The translations under genes and the position numbers were made by a program. A stretch of 64,000 nucleotides of DNA. It comes from Luteococcus peritonei. Its GTDB lineage: Bacteria > Actinomycetota > Actinomycetes > Propionibacteriales > Propionibacteriaceae. This document shows, piece after piece, positions 60,557 through 64,000 of this stretch. The stretch spans positions 1 through 64,000 of the forward strand of contig NZ_BAAAIX010000007.1 of assembly GCF_039526385.1 (NCBI RefSeq), in the 5' to 3' direction. Under the pieces are notes generated by a model. That model was not told the DNA's origin. It worked only from the letters and a program-made list of their open reading frames with translations, and did no database searches. The first letter of the stretch is position 1. The number at the start of each line of letters is the position of its first letter.

Positions 60557-62126
60557 AGGGCTGGCGCGGGCCCTCGAGCAGTTCCTGCTCCGCGATCTCC
60601 TCGCCGGGTTGCTGGTCGAAGGGGCCGTCGCCCTTCTCATCAGCACCGCGGCCCGGCGCCTGCGCCAGGGCTCGTCGCTCGGCGATGTCGCGGCGGACGT
60701 AGAACAGGTTGGGCAGCACCTGGCAGAGCACCACCGCGATGGAGGAGCCGATGATCGGGCCACCGGCGCCGATCCGGGTGGTGAGCCAGAAGCTGATGGC
60801 CAGGTTCACCGGCACCATGATGACGATCGGCAGCACCTGGAACTTCAGGCCCTTCTCGTCGGTCATGTACATGCCCAGCGGGTAGTTGGCCGCCTGGGTC
60901 ACGACGAAGAAGGCGAAGCCGCCGATCAGCCACCAGCTCAGCACGATCTTGCCGTCGCTGAGCCAGTGCGAGATCCACGGGATCACTCCGGCCAGCGCCA
61001 GGCCGGAGGCCAGCCCGATGCCACTGAAGATCCAGGTGGTGCGCCAGGGGGTCACGACGCGGCCCTCGGCGCGGGCCTTGGCGTACATCGGCCACAGCGC
61101 CACACCGGCGGCGGTGATGGTCTGCACCAGCATCTGGAAGAACTGGCTGGACATGTTGTACTGCGCCAGCGCGTCGTCGTCGGCCAGGTGGCTGAGCAGC
61201 AGCCGGTCGGTCTGCATGGCGATCGGCAGGGCCATCATCTGCGCCAGCTGCGGCCAGGCCAGGCCCATGATGTCGGCATTGGGCACGGCGCGGGTGCGGG
61301 GCACGTCGCGCACCATGCGGCGGAAGTTCGGGCCCAGCGAGCGCCAGGCCAGCAGCAGGCAGATGGCGGCGGCCAGCGCATTGGCCACATAGGTGAGCAC
61401 CGCGATGGCATTGCCGGCCGGCCAGCCGGTCCAGGCCAGCAGCACGATGCTGGCCAGCATGAAGGGGGCCACCACCAGGCCGCTGAGCACCTGCGCCTGC
61501 GGGCGTCCCAGCGCGATCACCATCCGCGGGAAGATGGTCATCGGCAGGGTGACGGCGAAGATGACCAGGCACCAGAAGGTGGTGACCCCGCCGCCGGGCA
61601 GCAGGCCCTTGCCCAGGATGGCGGGCCAGGCACCCAGCAGGGTGGGCAGCAGTCCCACCAGGATGATCACGCCGGCCGAGACCACCAGGTAGCGCAGGGC
61701 GGTGGTCAGCGTGCGCGCCATCTCGCGGTCCTCGCGCGGGTCCTCGGCCTGGCTGACGGCATTGATCACCACGGCGGCCATGCCGAGGCTGGCGAAGGGC
61801 AGCAGCGAGGGCAGCGAGGCCAGCAGGCCGTACTGCGCGTAGGCGGGCTTGCCGAAGTGGGCCAGGATCAGCTTGGTGTTGATCATGCCCAGCACGCCGC
61901 CGATGCCCATCACGATCACCTTGAGGCCCGCGGTGGAGCCGATGGTCACCCAGATGCTGCGCTGCTTCTTCACCGCCGGTGCGTCCGGCTGGGCTGCTGC
62001 GCCGTCGTCCCGGCGCGGCTGGCCGGCCTGCTGGTCTGTGCTGGAAATGGTGCTGCCCCCGTCGTCCTGCTGAAGGGCACCTCCCCGGCCGCGCCGTGCG
62101 ACCGCATTCCCTGCCCGGCTGGACAA
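60555..62126 (-). CDS. polysaccharide flippase (Wzx/MATE-like)
   Basis: A 523-residue transporter with about 12-14 helices of the MOP superfamily. A ~55-residue disordered N-terminus (QQAGQPRRDDGAAAQPDA) precedes the first helix. Family features include GMINTKLILAHFGKPAYAQYG and the later QTDRLLLSHLADDDALAQYN. It would flip lipid-linked repeat units to the outside for the Wzy-like enzyme. The start is TTG 62126, preceded by GAGGAG with a 4-nt gap. Convergent with wzy, so transcribed separately. Confidence 0.88.
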   Translation of the reverse strand: MSSRAGNAVARRGRGGALQQDDGGSTISSTDQQAGQPRRDDGAAAQPDAPAVKKQRSIWVTIGSTAGLKVIVMGIGGVLGMINTKLILAHFGKPAYAQYGLLASLPSLLPFASLGMAAVVINAVSQAEDPREDREMARTLTTALRYLVVSAGVIILVGLLPTLLGAWPAILGKGLLPGGGVTTFWCLVIFAVTLPMTIFPRMVIALGRPQAQVLSGLVVAPFMLASIVLLAWTGWPAGNAIAVLTYVANALAAAICLLLAWRSLGPNFRRMVRDVPRTRAVPNADIMGLAWPQLAQMMALPIAMQTDRLLLSHLADDDALAQYNMSSQFFQMLVQTITAAGVALWPMYAKARAEGRVVTPWRTTWIFSGIGLASGLALAGVIPWISHWLSDGKIVLSWWLIGGFAFFVVTQAANYPLGMYMTDEKGLKFQVLPIVIMVPVNLAISFWLTTRIGAGGPIIGSSIAVVLCQVLPNLFYVRRDIAERRALAQAPGRGADEKGDGPFDQQPGEEIAEQELLEGPRQP

Positions 62127-62200
62127 TCTACTCCTCGACCGGCGGCCCGGTCCTGCTGGCGGAGGCCCAGCTTCTCAGCTCGGGCACACCTTCGGCACGA

Positions 62201-62236
62201 CGACGGCGGCGCTCCCGGTGGGGAGCGCCGCCGTCG
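62201..62236. terminator. hairpin terminator
   Basis: A perfect 16-bp stem (CGACGGCGGCGCTCCC and complement) with a GGTG loop, after the leftward glucokinase gene and before wzx. Confidence 0.9.
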
Positions 62237-62254
62237 ATGCCAGGTGCGGGTGGT

Positions 62255-63007
62255 TCAGTGCTTGCGCTGGTCGGCCAGCCAGGCCGCGCCCACGATGCCG
62301 GCGCTGTTGAGCAGCTTGGCCGGGACGATGGGGGTGTTCAGCTCGAGCAGCGGGAGGAACTTCTCCGACTTCTTGCTGACGCCGCCGCCCACCACGAACA
62401 GGTCGGGCCAGAAGAGCATCTCCATGGTCTCGTAGTAGCGCTGCAGGCGCTCGGCCCACTCCTTGTAGCTGAGGTCCTTGCGCTCCTTGACCGAGTGCGC
62501 CGCGCGGGTCTCCGCGTCCTTGCCGTCCACCTCGATGTGGCCCAGCTCGGTATTGGGCAGCAGGATGCCGTCGTTGATCACCGCGGTGCCGATGCCGGTG
62601 CCCAGGGTGGTGAGGATCACGACGCCCTCGGTGCCCTTGGCGGCGCCGTACTGCACCTCGGCCACACCCGCGGCATCCGCGTCGTTGACCAGGGTGATGG
62701 GGCGGCCCAGCTTCTTGGTGAAGAACTTCTCGGCCTCCAGGCCCTTCCAGCTCTCGTGCAGGTTGGCGATCATCGGCACCACGCCGTGGCGCACCGGCGC
62801 CGGGATGGTGATGCCCACCGGGCCGTCACCGATGGTCTTCGCGAAGTGGTCCACGATCTGGCCCACCACCTCCGCGACATTCTCCGGCGTCGACTCTTCG
62901 GGGGTGTCGATCCTGAAGCGCTCCTCGGAGAACTCGCCCTTGGCGAGGTCGACGGGCGCACCCTTGACGCCCGAACCGCCGATGTCGATGCCCAGCACTG
63001 TGCTCAT
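62255..63007 (-). CDS. ppgK: polyphosphate glucokinase
   Basis: A 250-residue ROK-family kinase that phosphorylates glucose using polyphosphate or ATP, a typical actinobacterial enzyme. Motifs: the phosphate-binding LGIDIGGSGVKGAPVDL, the glucose site with LVNDADAAGVAEV, and TLGTGIGTAVINDG, LGHIEV. ATG 63007 was chosen because the ROK motif begins directly after it; the open frame extends upstream to 63097 without family similarity. It is monocistronic between two terminators and can feed glucose-6-phosphate to sugar nucleotide synthesis. Confidence 0.93.
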   Translation of the reverse strand: MSTVLGIDIGGSGVKGAPVDLAKGEFSEERFRIDTPEESTPENVAEVVGQIVDHFAKTIGDGPVGITIPAPVRHGVVPMIANLHESWKGLEAEKFFTKKLGRPITLVNDADAAGVAEVQYGAAKGTEGVVILTTLGTGIGTAVINDGILLPNTELGHIEVDGKDAETRAAHSVKERKDLSYKEWAERLQRYYETMEMLFWPDLFVVGGGVSKKSEKFLPLLELNTPIVPAKLLNSAGIVGAAWLADQRKH

Positions 63008-63082
63008 GGGCCCCCACCCTAGGGCATCGTCCGCGGGCCGGACAGGCCGACCGGGGACCGGTCGCGGGGTGCTCTTAGGCAC

Positions 63083-63113
63083 GGATGCCCGGGCCATGGC
63101 GGCCCGGGCATCC
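63083..63113. terminator. hairpin terminator
   Basis: A perfect 13-bp stem (GGATGCCCGGGCC and complement) with an ATGGC loop, downstream of the leftward glycosyltransferase at 63140. Confidence 0.9.
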
Positions 63114-63139
63114 GGCGGGGTTCAACCCGTGGGGTTGTC

Positions 63140-64000
63140 TCAGGCGTCGACGCGCTCGTCGGTGCGGAAGCGGGTCTCCTGGAAGGGCTCGGCGGCGGGC
63201 GGGCTCGCGGCCTCGGTGTCGAAGACGCCGGGCTCCACGACCAGCTCCTCGGAGGCCGGCACCAGCATCTCGGTGCTGGGGGTACGGGTGGGCTCCACCG
63301 GGTGCACGGCGCGCAGGCCGTAGCCCAGGTTGTAGAGCTCCTCGAAGTAGCGCTTGGACTGCAGGCTCATCAGGGCGCTCACCATCAGCTGCATGCTGAG
63401 CACGCAGGCGGTGATGGCCAGGCCCTGCCAGCCCAGCTTGCCGAGGCAGGTGAGCACGACGGCCAGCACGCCCAGCACGAGCGCCGGGATCAGCGGCACC
63501 CAGAAGGGGCGCCACAGGTAGCCGTTGATCAGCTGGCGGTAGGTGGTCAGCCGGCTGGTGGTGCTGGTCAGCGCCGAGCGGCTGACCCGCTGCTCCAGGC
63601 CGGTCCAGTTCAGCGTGGCCGGGATCTCCTCGATCCGGGCCCGCAGGATCTGGGCCTTGTAGATGATCTCCACCATCACGTCGGGCCCCTCGGCCTTCAG
63701 CGAGAGCGAGCGGATGAAGGGGCCGTCGTAGGCGCGCACCATGCCGGTGAGCGTCTTGACGTCGTGGTAGCTGGTGAAGTTCAGGAACTTGTTGGCGGCC
63801 TGCGAGCGCACCGCCAGCGGCCTGGGCACCTGCACCGAGGCGCCGCCCTCCATGTAGGGGGAGGCGATCACGATGTGCGGGTGCGAGGCCTGCCAGGTGT
63901 CGATCAGCCGCGAGATGTCGTCGATGGAATAGCTCAGGTCGCAGTCCACGGCCAGCACCACGTCTCCGGTGGAGGCGGCGATGCCGGTGCGCATGCCGGC
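63140..64000 (-). CDS. glycosyltransferase family 2, dolichyl-phosphate-mannose-synthase-like (partial)
   Basis: The C-terminal 286 residues of a GT2 enzyme whose 5' end lies beyond the window. The donor-site DCDLSYSIDDI (DXD-like) and acceptor region KFLNFTSYHDVKTLTGMVRAYDG are present. Two membrane helices (about WVPLIPALVLGVLAVVLTCLG and GLAITACVLSMQLMVSALMS) follow, then a Pro/Glu-rich cytoplasmic tail. Form matches polyprenyl-phosphate glycosyltransferases (DPM1/GtrB-like), which make lipid-linked sugars used outside the membrane. Confidence 0.85.
   Translation of the reverse strand, partial: AGMRTGIAASTGDVVLAVDCDLSYSIDDISRLIDTWQASHPHIVIASPYMEGGASVQVPRPLAVRSQAANKFLNFTSYHDVKTLTGMVRAYDGPFIRSLSLKAEGPDVMVEIIYKAQILRARIEEIPATLNWTGLEQRVSRSALTSTTSRLTTYRQLINGYLWRPFWVPLIPALVLGVLAVVLTCLGKLGWQGLAITACVLSMQLMVSALMSLQSKRYFEELYNLGYGLRAVHPVEPTRTPSTEMLVPASEELVVEPGVFDTEAASPPAAEPFQETRFRTDERVDA

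Overview
The window is high-GC DNA from an actinobacterium. Several features fit this: a polyphosphate-type glucokinase, a DUF3516 helicase, a DtxR/IdeR-type iron box, a DUF664 (DinB-like) protein, and many GTG/TTG starts with ATGA overlaps. A Propionibacteriales-like host is plausible, but no marker here proves it.

Left end (1-3230): the right arm of an integrative element. It holds a gene probably cut by an insertion sequence, an IS3-family orfA remnant, a BrnT/BrnA-like toxin-antitoxin pair, a tyrosine recombinase, and an att site that is the 3' tail of a tRNA gene. A strong terminator just outside the att site probably belonged to the tRNA before integration.

Core region (3355-27492): housekeeping and metabolic genes separated by clear hairpin terminators. 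These include a family 5 uracil-DNA glycosylase, aldo/keto reductase, lactonase, a siderophore-interacting protein with an iron box, an acyl-CoA thioesterase, an amino acid permease, a PEBP protein, an SGNH hydrolase, a DUF3516 helicase, a CcdA/aldolase-like/DsbA cluster, a TetR regulator, an SH3-peptidase-like wall protein, a convergent sugar transporter/lacZ pair, pgi and a SanA/YdcF-like protein.

Polysaccharide locus, left arm (27648-31791): a polyprenyl-phosphate sugar transferase, UDP-glucose dehydrogenase and an aldo/keto reductase. It is followed by a leftward osmoprotectant ABC operon (35436-31856) and argS.

Repeat/nuclease island (37253-39543): a DUF559/Vsr-like nuclease gene with an AbiEi-like N-terminus lies between arrays of a GACCCC-containing motif. 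The motif recurs every 20 bp and flips orientation at an (A/G)TTGTTGA-like centre. Three TTGTCC(ACA) boxes spaced exactly 30 bp apart sit upstream of the nuclease. This is the most unusual part of the window.

Polysaccharide locus, right arm (39544-64000): a secreted beta-helix protein, a CDP-alcohol phosphotransferase flanked by one degenerate and one intact cytidylyltransferase, several glycosyltransferases (one a GT2-GT4 fusion), two giant tandem-paralogous secreted propeller/LamG/PKD proteins, a lipoprotein, a Wzz/BY-kinase-like protein without the P-loop lysine, Wzy- and Wzx-like proteins, polyphosphate glucokinase and a GT2 cut by the window edge. Together these suggest Wzx/Wzy-type assembly of an envelope or secreted polysaccharide. 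A glycerophosphate-like decoration and large surface proteins that share a C-terminal module probably accompany it.
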